Of a stretch of 14,032 bases of DNA, positions 6,679 through 13,929 are shown piece by piece. The DNA is from Candidatus Aegiribacteria sp. (GTDB lineage Bacteria; Fermentibacterota; Fermentibacteria; Fermentibacterales; JCC-6): NCBI GenBank assembly GCA_030600975.1, contig JAUVUL010000005.1, positions 1-14,032 of the forward strand. Reading direction: 5' to 3'. The notes beneath the pieces were generated by a model. The model made no database searches. It saw only the letters and a program-made list of their open reading frames with translations, and was not told the origin of the DNA. Numbering within the stretch: position 1 is the first letter of the stretch; the number at the start of each line of letters is the position of its first letter. Made by a program: the position numbers and the translations under genes.

Positions 6679-7785
6679 TCAGGGCTCTTCTATCATGTAT
6701 ACCTTCTGCACACCGCTTTCCGGATCTTCCTCCCAGGCAAGCATGCCCCGGGATTCGATGTGGAACTTCCAGCTTAGACCCTCCATCGGGAATCGGGCTG
6801 AGAACAGATGTTCTCCTGTCATATCGAATACATCGAAGACCGGTTTCAGTTCAGTCCCCCTCTGGACCCAGAGCCTTTCCTGCCCGTCCACTCCAAGTCC
6901 TGCGACCATCCATCTGAAGGGTTCCGCATTCCATTCTATAGGTATGCCGCTCATCCTGGAGACCCAATGCTCCATGTAAGCCTTTTCCTCCTCCATCTCT
7001 TCAGTCGTTCTGGAGACCGGGCTTAAATCCGTTGTAATTCGAAAAAGCTCCGTTCCATCGCTTTCGAAAGCAAGTACATCGTAACTATGTGTGGACATCT
7101 CAGAGAAGAATACCCTTCCACTCCTGTCCCCTGTGAAAACAAGTGAGCGAAGCATGTTCTTCACGAGTATATCGAAATCGCTTAAATCAACTGGGAATTC
7201 GCCTCTATAGTAAATGACCTGCGGTTCAGCTTCACCCATTCTGAATCTCCCGAGGGTACTTATCCCGGTCAATGATCCATTGGACTGATCCATTTCAAAT
7301 TTCAGCCCCAGGTAGTATTCCCCATCCAGTCCACATGGATCCATGGGCGGGTTGTTGCCCCAGAGCGCCACTTCTTCACTGAAGGAATAATCCGATCCGT
7401 GGAATACCTCATAACTGTTGCTCATGGGGTCAAGAACGAATATCCTGCCATCTTCCAGACAGGAGAGGGAAAGAGGCAGGGACAGCTCCCCCGGCCCGCT
7501 GCCGGATCTGCTTATCCGCGAAAGGAAATCTCCGCTTTTCGAAAATGCTCTTATGTGGCTTCCGGCCTGATCGAGTACCAGTATCTCATCCTGATTCCCG
7601 AAGCAGACATCACCAATGGCACCGAAAACAAAATTGCTGTCGCCGCTTTCAATGCCTATACTGTCTATTACCAGCAGATCCATTCTGTCAGGCCATGGAT
7701 CAGCAATTCCATTGGATCCATTCTGACCGCACGCGACAATAAGCAGTGTCATTATTGAAACCGCAGGCAGCATATTCCACTTCAT
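6679..7785 (-). CDS. Six-bladed beta-propeller (NHL-like) lipoprotein
   Basis: A 368-residue secreted lipoprotein. The signal peptide ends in L-L-I-V-A-C with lipidated Cys19. The mature part carries repeated short propeller strands: D-E-I-L-V-L-D-Q-A-G-S-H-I-R-A-F-S-K-S-G (66-85), the signature G-S-G-P-G-E-L (95-101), then D-G-R-I-F-V-L-D-P (112-120), and late repeats D-G-Q-E-R-L-W-V-Q-R and P-V-F-D-V-F-D-M-T-G. This arrangement is typical of the six-bladed propeller lipoproteins of FCB bacteria, which are thought to bind ligands or partners and have no known enzyme activity. Its ATG overlaps the stop of the HAAS gene (ATGA) and has no strong ribosome site of its own, so it is probably made by coupled translation. 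That ties its dose to the membrane sensor. Confidence 0.82.
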   Translation of the reverse strand: MKWNMLPAVSIMTLLIVACGQNGSNGIADPWPDRMDLLVIDSIGIESGDSNFVFGAIGDVCFGNQDEILVLDQAGSHIRAFSKSGDFLSRISRSGSGPGELSLPLSLSCLEDGRIFVLDPMSNSYEVFHGSDYSFSEEVALWGNNPPMDPCGLDGEYYLGLKFEMDQSNGSLTGISTLGRFRMGEAEPQVIYYRGEFPVDLSDFDILVKNMLRSLVFTGDRSGRVFFSEMSTHSYDVLAFESDGTELFRITTDLSPVSRTTEEMEEEKAYMEHWVSRMSGIPIEWNAEPFRWMVAGLGVDGQERLWVQRGTELKPVFDVFDMTGEHLFSARFPMEGLSWKFHIESRGMLAWEEDPESGVQKVYMIEEP

Positions 7786-8663
7786 CCGCTCACCAGCATG
7801 GTTCTGGCAAGCTTACCCTGCAATTTTCCTGTAGCTTTTGCAAGGTGCAGTGTTGATAGAAACAATATCACTCCGGCGATAACAACAAAGGGCATAAGCC
7901 AGATGGGGGTCCACCAGACTTCAGGGAAATCGAACACAGGTATTTCCAGAATCAGTTCAAATATGGGATCAGCGATCATTGCCAGTGATACTGCTGTAAG
8001 AGTGATGAATACAGTGAAGTACAATACACCGAGGGGCAGCATGAGTATAAGGTAAATAAAAGAAGACCATGTACTTCCCGTTGAAAATGTCCCCTTTATA
8101 CTTCCCCACCATCCTTTGCCTTTTTGTATGAAGATCGCCCTCCTCGGCATTCTCGCACCGAGCAACGCTTCCACTATTCTTCCCTCAACAAAAGCAAGTG
8201 CCCTGAACGAAAGAAAAAACAGCCATGCCAGGGGCACACCGATTATCAGAACTATCAAACCGGCTGAAACTGAAAAACCTGTAACAGCCCATGTAAAGTA
8301 AACGATACCTGTAGCCAGTGAGAGGATCATGTACAGCAGCGCAGCCCAGGCGGAAGGATCGGCAATTATCCCGCAGAATGCAGCTAACCCTTTCCTTGAT
8401 CGCTTGATCGAAGAGAGAGCAGGAGTAGTGTATTTCTCAACGTTACGATAGTGTTCCGCCACCTCTTCAGGTTCGCCGTACCTGATGATGATATTCCTTA
8501 AAGCTGCTTCCTCCGTTTCCTCGGGATGTTCGGAAAGCTCTGTATCAAGGGCTGTGCTCAGGTGATCTTCCGCATCGGATAGTGCATCCTGTATCGTTGC
8601 TCTGTCGCTCCCTTTCAATTCTTCCCTGAAAGCGTTCAGGTAGTCTTCAATCAGCTTTATCAT
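7782..8663 (-). CDS. HAAS-domain membrane protein with duplicated 'Sensor' domain, partner of PadR
   Basis: A 293-residue protein. Residues 1-75 form a HAAS-type helical domain (M-I-K-L-I-E-D-Y-L start, D-A-L-S-D-A-E-D-H-L, then R-Y-G-E-P-E-E-V-A-E-H-Y), the module that typically sits next to PadR genes and is thought to contact the regulator. Residues about 102-235 are two similar halves of the putative 'Sensor' membrane domain: D-P-S-A-W-x-x-L-L-Y-M-I-L-S-L-x-x-G-I-V-Y-F-T (102-124) and S-T-W-S-S-F-I-Y-L-I-L-M-L-P-L-G-V-L-Y-F-T (197-217). A last hydrophobic segment spans about 255-276. I start at 8663 because GGGAGG lies 8 nt before this ATG; the longer frame from a TTG at 8690 has no such site. 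It overlaps padR by 17 nt and the propeller gene by 4 nt. Confidence 0.82.
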   Translation of the reverse strand: MIKLIEDYLNAFREELKGSDRATIQDALSDAEDHLSTALDTELSEHPEETEEAALRNIIIRYGEPEEVAEHYRNVEKYTTPALSSIKRSRKGLAAFCGIIADPSAWAALLYMILSLATGIVYFTWAVTGFSVSAGLIVLIIGVPLAWLFFLSFRALAFVEGRIVEALLGARMPRRAIFIQKGKGWWGSIKGTFSTGSTWSSFIYLILMLPLGVLYFTVFITLTAVSLAMIADPIFELILEIPVFDFPEVWWTPIWLMPFVVIAGVILFLSTLHLAKATGKLQGKLARTMLVSG

Positions 8664-9060
8664 CGGGGACACCTCCCAGTATCCTATCAATCAACTTACT
8701 GGTTCTTTTCCATATCTCCATCCATCGTCTGAAAGCTTCACGGCCTTTATCCGTTATATCGTAGTAACGCCGTGGGGGCCCTGCGATCGATGGTTCAACT
8801 CTGCTTTTAAGGAGACCGTTCCCCTGAAGGGACCTGAGTACCGGATAAAGGGCCCCATGTTTAATCAGAGGTATTGTCTCCTTCTCGTCCTCTTCCATCA
8901 GTTTAGCTATCTGGTACCCGTACATCGGCTCATCCGCGTGATTCAGAACACTCAGCAGAGCCAGGGAAGTAATACCGGCGCTGAGCTCTTTCCTGAATTT
9001 TCTGTCTGCGGTGAAAGCTATCTTTTCCGTTTTGTTCCCTGACAGGGATGGATCAATCAT
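8647..9060 (-). CDS. PadR family transcriptional regulator
   Basis: A 137-residue winged-helix repressor of the PadR family. The core has the family pattern L-A-L-L-S-V-L (33-39), P-M-Y-G-Y-Q-I-A-K-L-M (45-55), H-G-A-L-Y-P-V-L-R-S-L-Q-G-N-G-L-L (68-84) and the wing G-P-P-R-R-Y-Y-D-I-T-D-K-G-R (94-107), followed by a short dimerisation helix (R-W-M-E-I-W). An N-terminal extension of about 25 residues precedes the core. I choose the ATG at 9060 because GGGAG lies 8 nt upstream. ATG 9078 and a TTG at 9105 are in frame, but the TTG overlaps the -10 element of the promoter. PadR proteins usually repress their own operon, and the spacer of the promoter contains a palindrome. It is the first gene of the padR, HAAS, propeller operon. 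Confidence 0.92.
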   Translation of the reverse strand: MIDPSLSGNKTEKIAFTADRKFRKELSAGITSLALLSVLNHADEPMYGYQIAKLMEEDEKETIPLIKHGALYPVLRSLQGNGLLKSRVEPSIAGPPRRYYDITDKGREAFRRWMEIWKRTSKLIDRILGGVPDDKAD

Positions 9061-9104
9061 TTCACCTTCTCCCTTCATGCAAAAGTGTATCTCATTGCAA
9101 GTCA

Positions 9105-9133
9105 ATACTACTAATAACTTAATACTATGTCAA
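9105..9133 (-). promoter_or_regulatory. Sigma70-type promoter of the padR operon
   Basis: On the minus strand a perfect -35 TTGACA (9133-9128) is followed by exactly 17 bases and then TAGTAT (9110-9105), 4 of 6 matches to the -10 consensus. Transcription would start near 9098, leaving a leader of about 38 nt before the padR ATG at 9060. This is the best promoter match in the window. Confidence 0.65.
9110..9126. promoter_or_regulatory. Candidate PadR operator (imperfect palindrome in the promoter spacer)
   Basis: The 17-base spacer region reads ACTAATAACTTAATACT on the plus strand. It is an imperfect palindrome with 6 of 8 matching positions around a central C. The heptamer AATACTA also occurs twice as a direct repeat (9104-9110 and 9121-9127) flanking it. 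A repressor bound here would block RNA polymerase between -35 and -10. Assignment to PadR is inference from position only. Confidence 0.45.
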
Positions 9134-9303
9134 GGCAAACTATAGTCAATAAAATCCATAATATTGAAGGACTGTTATTTAGCATTGAGAGGTATTCAGG
9201 GGTACGCAGAAGGTATATGCCGGGAAGCGGACTGCTGAATCACTTCTCCTTTATTATGATACCCTGCAGAAGTAATGAATTTCGATTTAAAGCAGGGAGC
9301 GTC
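9134..9303 (+). other. glnS leader region, no gene seen
   Basis: This stretch lies between the padR promoter and the glnS start. It is open in the glnS frame back to an ATG at 9127, but those 59 codons do not resemble the N terminus of any glutaminyl-tRNA synthetase and overlap the padR promoter, so I treat it as untranslated. A TATGAT element lies near 9257-9262, without a matching -35. I recognise no T-box stem or other riboswitch. Confidence 0.4.
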
Positions 9304-10983
9304 ATGACATCCGCAGATAAGGAAAACAGTATTGATTTCATAAGGGAGATCGTAGAGAGGGATTTAAGAGAAGGGAAACATGGCGGCAGGGTACATACCA
9401 GGTTCCCCCCTGAGCCGAACGGTTACCTTCATATAGGACACGCAAAAGCCATTTGTATTGATTTCGGTATCGCTGAGGAGTACGGGGGTCTTTACAACCT
9501 TCGATTTGACGACACAAACCCTGTGAAGGAAGATGTTGAATACGTTGATTCTATAATGAGGGATATCAAATGGCTCGGTTTCGACTGGGAAGACAGGCTC
9601 TATTACGCCTCGGATTACTTCGATAAAATGTACGACTACGCGGAACAGCTGATTGAGAAGGACGCTGCCTACATATGCGACCTTTCGACCGATGAAGTCC
9701 GTGAATACAGGGGCACCCTGACGGAACCTGGCAGGAACAGTCCCTGGCGAAACAGGTCTGTGGAGGATAACCTGGATCTTTTCAGAAGGATGAGATCGGG
9801 CGAATTCCCTGATGGAACCAGAACCCTCCGCGCGAAAATAGATATGGCTTCCCCCAATATGAACATGCGGGATCCCGCCATCTACCGTATACTGAAGAAA
9901 AGCCATCACAGAACCGGAAACAGATGGTGCATCTACCCCATGTACGATTATGCCCATTGTCTTGAGGATTCAATAGAGGGTATAACCCACTCCTGCTGTT
10001 CCATAGAGTTCGAAGACCACCGCCCGCTATACGACTGGTTTCTCGACCAGCTGGACATCTTTCACCCTCAGCAGATTGAGTTCGCAAGGCTGAATCTCAC
10101 ATATACAATCATGAGCAAACGCAAGCTGGCCATGCTTGTGGAAAATGGCCTTGTTTCAGGCTGGGACGACCCGAGGATGCCGACCCTTTCCGGTCTCAGA
10201 AGGCGGGGTTACACACCCGAGTCAATCAGGGATTTCACAGGCAGGATAGGTGTTGCGAAGAGGGACAGTACGGTTGACATGGCTCTACTGGAATACTGCA
10301 TAAGGGACGACCTTAACAGAAGAGCTCCCAGATTCATGGCGGTCCTTGATCCTCTGAAGATTATCATAGAGAACTACCCGCCGGGTAAATGTGAGGAACT
10401 GGAATTCATTAACAATCCCGAGGATGAATCCGCAGGATCCAGAATGGTTCAGTTTTCAAGGGAGCTGTACATAGAGAGGGATGACTTCCAGGAAGAACCG
10501 CATAAAAAATTCAGACGTCTGGTCCCTGGAAGGGAAGTACGTCTCAGGTACGCCTATTTGATTACATGCGTTGATGTCGTGAAGGATGAAGACGGGAATG
10601 TGAAGGAGCTTATCTGCACCTACGATCCGGAAACCCGGGGAGGCAGCGCCCCGGATGGCCGAAAGGTAAAAGGTACAATTCACTGGGTTTCAGCGGAACA
10701 TGCAGTACCGGCGGAAGTCCGGCTTTATGACAGGCTGTTTACAGTTGAAAACCCTCTTTCGTCCGACAATTTTATTGATACCATAAATAATGAATCTTTG
10801 AGGGTGCTGAACCGATGCAGAATCGAACCTTCAGCGGCAGATCTCGTAATCGGCGAACCGGTTCAGTTCGAGAGAAAGGGTTATTTCTGTAAAGATCCGG
10901 ATTCAACTGAAAAAAGGCTGATCTTTAACCGAACTATTTCACTGAGGGATACATGGAAGAAAATCCTGAAAAATCAGAAATAG
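9304..10983 (+). CDS. glnS: Glutaminyl-tRNA synthetase
   Basis: A 559-residue class I aminoacyl-tRNA synthetase that charges tRNA-Gln with glutamine. Length and sequence follow the E. coli enzyme (about 554 residues) from end to end: D-F-I-R-E-I near the N terminus, [16 protein letters not shown] (33-48, HIGH motif), L-R-F-D-D-T-N-P (66-73), Y-P-M-Y-D-Y-A-H (211-218), and the KMSKS-type loop I-M-S-K-R-K-L (269-275). The C-terminal anticodon-binding beta-barrels hold D-G-R-K-V-K-G-x-I-H-W-V-S. Specific GlnRS features rather than GluRS ones are present. The ATG at 9304 aligns with known starts and follows AGGGAG at close spacing; upstream in-frame codons are not conserved. The 3' end overlaps the likely start of the amidohydrolase gene by 31 nt. 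Confidence 0.97.
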   Translation: MTSADKENSIDFIREIVERDLREGKHGGRVHTRFPPEPNGYLHIGHAKAICIDFGIAEEYGGLYNLRFDDTNPVKEDVEYVDSIMRDIKWLGFDWEDRLYYASDYFDKMYDYAEQLIEKDAAYICDLSTDEVREYRGTLTEPGRNSPWRNRSVEDNLDLFRRMRSGEFPDGTRTLRAKIDMASPNMNMRDPAIYRILKKSHHRTGNRWCIYPMYDYAHCLEDSIEGITHSCCSIEFEDHRPLYDWFLDQLDIFHPQQIEFARLNLTYTIMSKRKLAMLVENGLVSGWDDPRMPTLSGLRRRGYTPESIRDFTGRIGVAKRDSTVDMALLEYCIRDDLNRRAPRFMAVLDPLKIIIENYPPGKCEELEFINNPEDESAGSRMVQFSRELYIERDDFQEEPHKKFRRLVPGREVRLRYAYLITCVDVVKDEDGNVKELICTYDPETRGGSAPDGRKVKGTIHWVSAEHAVPAEVRLYDRLFTVENPLSSDNFIDTINNESLRVLNRCRIEPSAADLVIGEPVQFERKGYFCKDPDSTEKRLIFNRTISLRDTWKKILKNQK

Positions 10984-12169
10984 AACAGTCAACCGAAAGA
11001 ATTGAAGGGAAGAAGGAATCGGTAATCAGGATGGGGAACTGATCGAATTCAGGCGCTGTCTGCATAGACACCCGGAACTTTCAGGTACGGAGGATTCCAC
11101 TTCCAGGGCTATACAGAAGAACATTTCTGCATACACGCCCGACAGGTTAGTAACAGGCCTGGGGGGCAGAGGTATAGCCGCTGAGTTCACCGGATCGGAA
11201 CCCGGGCGGAGAATCCTCCTCAGATGCGAAATGGATGCCCTTCCGATAAACGAGGACATTGATATCCCCCATCGTTCGGTTATCGATGGAGTATCTCACA
11301 AATGTGGCCATGACGGCCATATGGCCATTCTGATGGGGGTTGCGGCCCGGCTCCGCAAACACCCTCCTGCCAGAGGTTCAGTTGTTCTGCTTTTTCAGCC
11401 TGCGGAAGAGACCGGGGAGGGAGCCCGCTCGGTCATCAACGACAGTAAATTCAAAGAAATAGAGCCCGATTTCGTTTTCGCGCTGCACAATCTTCCCGGC
11501 TTCCCCATGGGAAGCATTATTCTGAAGGATGGAGCTTTCGCTTCGGCATCCAGGGGCATTACAGTTGAACTCACAGGAACTCCCGCCCATGCATCTGAGC
11601 CTGAGAAGGGTAGAAGTCCGACACTGGCGGTTGCGCAGATAATCGAAGCCTTCACCAGTATACATCAACCCTCGGTTTCCATGGGTATGGTAACAGTCAT
11701 ACATGCCCGGGTAGGTGAACGGGACTTTGGAACATCTCCTGGGGAGGGCTGCGTACTGGCTACGCTCAGGACCCGCGGTACTGAGGCAATGCATATCATT
11801 TCCAGAAGGACTGAGGAAATTGCTGAGACTATCGCCGAAACTTATAAGCTGGAATGCCGGATCAGCTGGTCGGATGAATTCCCGGTCACCGAGAACTCCA
11901 AGACAGCTGTTAATACAATACGAACCGCCGCCGGGAATCTAGGTCTGAGAATCGTGCAGCCTGATGCTCCTTTCCCATGGTCCGAAGACTTCGGTCATTT
12001 TACGAAAAAATATCCGGGAGCTCTTTTCGGCGCCGGCGCCGGCATCGATGCTCCCTCATTGCACAGCCCTGAGTACGATTTTCCCGATGAACTGATTTCA
12101 GTGGGAGTTGATATCTTTACTGAAATAATAAACGAACTACTAAACAGTTCTGATCACATCATGAAGTAG
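10953..12169 (+). CDS. M20 family amidohydrolase/peptidase, broken by a single-base frameshift near the N terminus
   Basis: The main frame (11033-12169, 378 codons) encodes an M20D-type metal-dependent amidohydrolase of the hippurate / N-acyl-amino-acid hydrolase kind: [15 protein letters not shown], the metal-binding C-G-H-D-G-H near 11300-11320, P-A-E-E-T-G-E-G-A with the catalytic Glu pair, L-H-N-L-P, and C-terminal [10 protein letters not shown]. This frame has no ATG, GTG or TTG before residue 68 (ATG 11231), which would cut away the first strands of the fold. A second frame starting at ATG 10953 (good GAGGG site, overlapping the end of glnS) or ATG 11031 runs into TGA at 11040. Adding one G to the GGGG at 11033-11036 joins them as M-G-E-L-I-E-F-R-R. 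So the gene is either decaying or carries a sequence error. It was probably co-transcribed with glnS. Confidence 0.85.
11031..11042 (+). other. Frameshift site in the M20 amidohydrolase gene
   Basis: The sequence ATGGGGAACTGA reads M-G-N-stop in the upstream frame, while the conserved protein continues as G-E-L-I-E-F in the -1 frame. The change falls in a run of four G (11033-11036), a typical place for a one-base deletion, polymerase slippage or a sequencing error. Confidence 0.75.
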
Positions 12170-13581
12170 ACCGAGTGTCCCTGCCGCCAGATAAGAAGTA
12201 ATACATCGTCAGCGGATGAGATCAGCCTGTTGAGTTCCTCGGGAGAAGTGACTTCGAAGCCATCAACCTCAATAATGACATCCCCCGGGTTTATTCCTAC
12301 ACCGTCGGCCCTGCCGGACTGACTTACATCAACTACAAGAACACCTCTGAGGGAAGGGTCGCCAAGGGCTTCGGCAGTCTCTCTATCCAGCTCTTCAAGA
12401 GTCCATCCAAAATCATCCGAGGTTGAATGTGCGGAGGATACGACCGTTTCATCGGCAGTCCTTTCTCCAAGTATCACCGGAATGGGTATATTCCTTCCAT
12501 CCCGGAAGACTCCGATTTGAACCTCGTTTCCCGGGTCTACAGCTGCAATCATATTCCGGAATTCGGTTATCGTCCGGAATGTATCACCATCAATGGTCAG
12601 TATGACGTCCCCCCTGCGGATGCCGTACTCACTTGCCGGGGTACCGCTGAGTACCTGTGAAACAAGAACACCGCCGTTACGGACGTCCAGACCGAAATGC
12701 TTGGCCAGACCGGGAGTAAGTTCCTGTATCGTAACACCCAGCCAGCCCCTTCTCGCGTATCCGTAGGTTACCAGATCTTCCATAACGTCAACGGCAACGT
12801 TAACGGGTATGGCGAATCCCACACCCTGATAACCACCGGTTCTGGTTGCGATTGCAGTATTGATTCCAACCAGCTTGCCATCAAGATCTACAAGGGCTCC
12901 TCCGCTGTTTCCGGGATTGATTGCAGCATCCGTCTGAATGTAATCCTCGTATTCAGCAAGTCCCACATCGGACCTTCCGATGTAGCTGATGATTCCCTGT
13001 GTAACAGTCTGGCTCAAAGCAAAGGGTGAACCCACCGCAAGTACCCACTGTCCGACTTTCAGGTCATCACTGTCACCGATTGCAATAGCTGGAAGACCGG
13101 TTGCATCTATACGGATAACAGCAAGATCGGTTTGTGGGTCGGTTCCCACAATCTCACCGGGATATCTGTCTCCGCTCTGAAGTACTACTTCCAGTTCATC
13201 AGCTTCACCTACGACATGATGATTGGTGAGGATCATCCCATCGACTGAGACGATAACTCCGCTACCGATACCGGTCATGGTATACTCCTGCTCCCGGGGC
13301 ATCTGGAAAGAATCTCCCCAGGGGTCGATCATGAACGGATGGGAAAAATCGGGAAACGATGGCACCCTGGTTACTACAGTTGTCTGCGATGTTATGGTTA
13401 CAACGCTGGGACCTACCAACTCTGATATTGCAACGAACATGTTACTAAGTATATGAGGATCGAATACCGGAACGAATTCCTCCGGAACCGTTTCGTCAGA
13501 TCCTGCTGCGGAGAAGGCTCCAGCAAGCAATAATGAAACCAGAACGATTCTCGGAATTCCTTTGCGGTTGATTGTTTTCAT
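12154..13581 (-). CDS. HtrA/DegP-family periplasmic serine protease with two PDZ domains
   Basis: A 475-residue exported protease/chaperone of the Do/HtrA family. A signal peptide covers about residues 1-27 (basic start, then L-V-S-L-L-L-A-G-A-F-S-A-A-G). The trypsin-like domain has the full catalytic triad: His122 in L-T-N-H-H-V-V, Asp152 in T-D-L-A-V-I, and Ser226 in G-N-S-G-G-A-L. PDZ1 spans about 278-371 (G-W-L-G-V with R-R-G-D-V-I-L-T-I-D-G) and PDZ2 about 391-473 (N-P-G-D-V-I-I-E-V-D-G). Family members degrade misfolded envelope proteins. The linker at 73-100 is rich in Pro, Phe and Met, like the LA loop of DegP. I start at 13581 because GGAGG lies 7 nt upstream; an 18-residue upstream extension in the same frame lacks a ribosome site and would bury the signal peptide. 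Its 3' end overlaps the M20 gene by 16 nt. Confidence 0.95.
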   Translation of the reverse strand: MKTINRKGIPRIVLVSLLLAGAFSAAGSDETVPEEFVPVFDPHILSNMFVAISELVGPSVVTITSQTTVVTRVPSFPDFSHPFMIDPWGDSFQMPREQEYTMTGIGSGVIVSVDGMILTNHHVVGEADELEVVLQSGDRYPGEIVGTDPQTDLAVIRIDATGLPAIAIGDSDDLKVGQWVLAVGSPFALSQTVTQGIISYIGRSDVGLAEYEDYIQTDAAINPGNSGGALVDLDGKLVGINTAIATRTGGYQGVGFAIPVNVAVDVMEDLVTYGYARRGWLGVTIQELTPGLAKHFGLDVRNGGVLVSQVLSGTPASEYGIRRGDVILTIDGDTFRTITEFRNMIAAVDPGNEVQIGVFRDGRNIPIPVILGERTADETVVSSAHSTSDDFGWTLEELDRETAEALGDPSLRGVLVVDVSQSGRADGVGINPGDVIIEVDGFEVTSPEELNRLISSADDVLLLIWRQGHSVYFMM

Positions 13582-13713
13582 GTTGCATCCTCCAGGATCA
13601 GAAATAAAAAAAATATTAAAACCGGATATTTTCATTCTTCAGTATAATATATGAATATCTTGAAAGTTAGTTCCTCCTGAAGCGGGCGTATACGGTTTTG
13701 AGAAGGGATTCCT
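13582..13713. promoter_or_regulatory. Divergent AT-rich intergenic region between htrA-type gene and Ntn-hydrolase-like gene
   Basis: This gap of 132 bases must hold promoters for both flanking genes. It contains an AT-rich block (about 13600-13660) with TATAAT at 13643-13648 on the plus strand and TATACT on the minus strand at 13646-13641, but neither has a good -35 at standard spacing. The minus-strand leader of the protease is T-rich and ends in a 12-base palindrome covering its ribosome site. Confidence 0.4.
13587..13598 (-). promoter_or_regulatory. Self-complementary ribosome-binding site of the HtrA-type gene
   Basis: On the minus strand the Shine-Dalgarno GGAGG lies inside ATCCTGGAGGAT, a perfect 12-base palindrome located 5 nt before the ATG. 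A small hairpin or an intermolecular duplex could mask the ribosome site. The stem is short, so a regulatory role such as heat release is only a possibility. Confidence 0.35.
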
Positions 13714-13929
13714 ATGAAAGTATGTGCTTCTATTGCTTTTCTGCTGGTTTCAATATCAATCGGGTGCACCGGATACGCGGTATACGCTGACAAAGCCTGG
13801 TACGGAATGAATTTCGATTATCCGCCTGAATCTGACATCAGGTTTTCCGTTTCCGATTCTGAAGGGATGCGAAGAGACCGTGTTCGTTCATACCGACAGT
13901 TGGGATCCAGATCGATCTGTCATTATTGA
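13714..13929 (+). CDS. N-terminal part of a secreted Ntn-hydrolase-like (choloylglycine hydrolase / acyltransferase type) protein, apparently frameshifted
   Basis: The reading frame gives 71 residues, with AAGGGA 5 nt before the ATG. Residues 1-17 form a signal peptide ending S-I-S-I-G. Cys18 then starts C-T-G-Y-A-V-Y-A-D-K-A-W-Y-G-M-N-F-D-Y-P, which matches the start of Ntn-hydrolases of the choloylglycine hydrolase/penicillin V acylase type, where the mature N-terminal Cys is the nucleophile and the N-F-D-Y Asp helps the active site. These enzymes cut linear amide bonds such as those in bile salts, penicillin V or acyl-homoserine lactones. After about residue 50 the sequence becomes arginine-rich and non-family-like and stops at 13927-13929, far too short for a family of roughly 300 residues. 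Cys18 could also be a lipoprotein Cys, but the lipobox is poor (Ser at -3). Confidence 0.55.
   Translation: MKVCASIAFLLVSISIGCTGYAVYADKAWYGMNFDYPPESDIRFSVSDSEGMRRDRVRSYRQLGSRSICHY

Noticed and set aside
8664..8690. TTG start for the HAAS protein
   Set aside because: The ATG at 8663 has GGGAGG at ideal spacing and begins exactly at the HAAS domain.
9127..9303. A 59-codon N-terminal extension of glnS
   Set aside because: It is not conserved in GlnRS, overlaps the padR promoter, and the ATG at 9304 has a proper ribosome site and matches known starts.
9364..9957. A 197-codon minus-strand frame inside glnS
   Set aside because: It is antisense to the most conserved part of glutaminyl-tRNA synthetase and has no family-like motif.
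11031..11042. Programmed -1 frameshifting in the M20 gene
   Set aside because: The site G GGG AAC is not a standard X XXY YYZ slippery heptamer because the A-site Asn codon would not re-pair, and no downstream pseudoknot is evident; a one-base deletion is simpler.
13603..13620. Run of A/T bases read as a rho-independent terminator
   Set aside because: No GC-rich stem precedes the run on either strand, and it lies in the leader of the protease gene.
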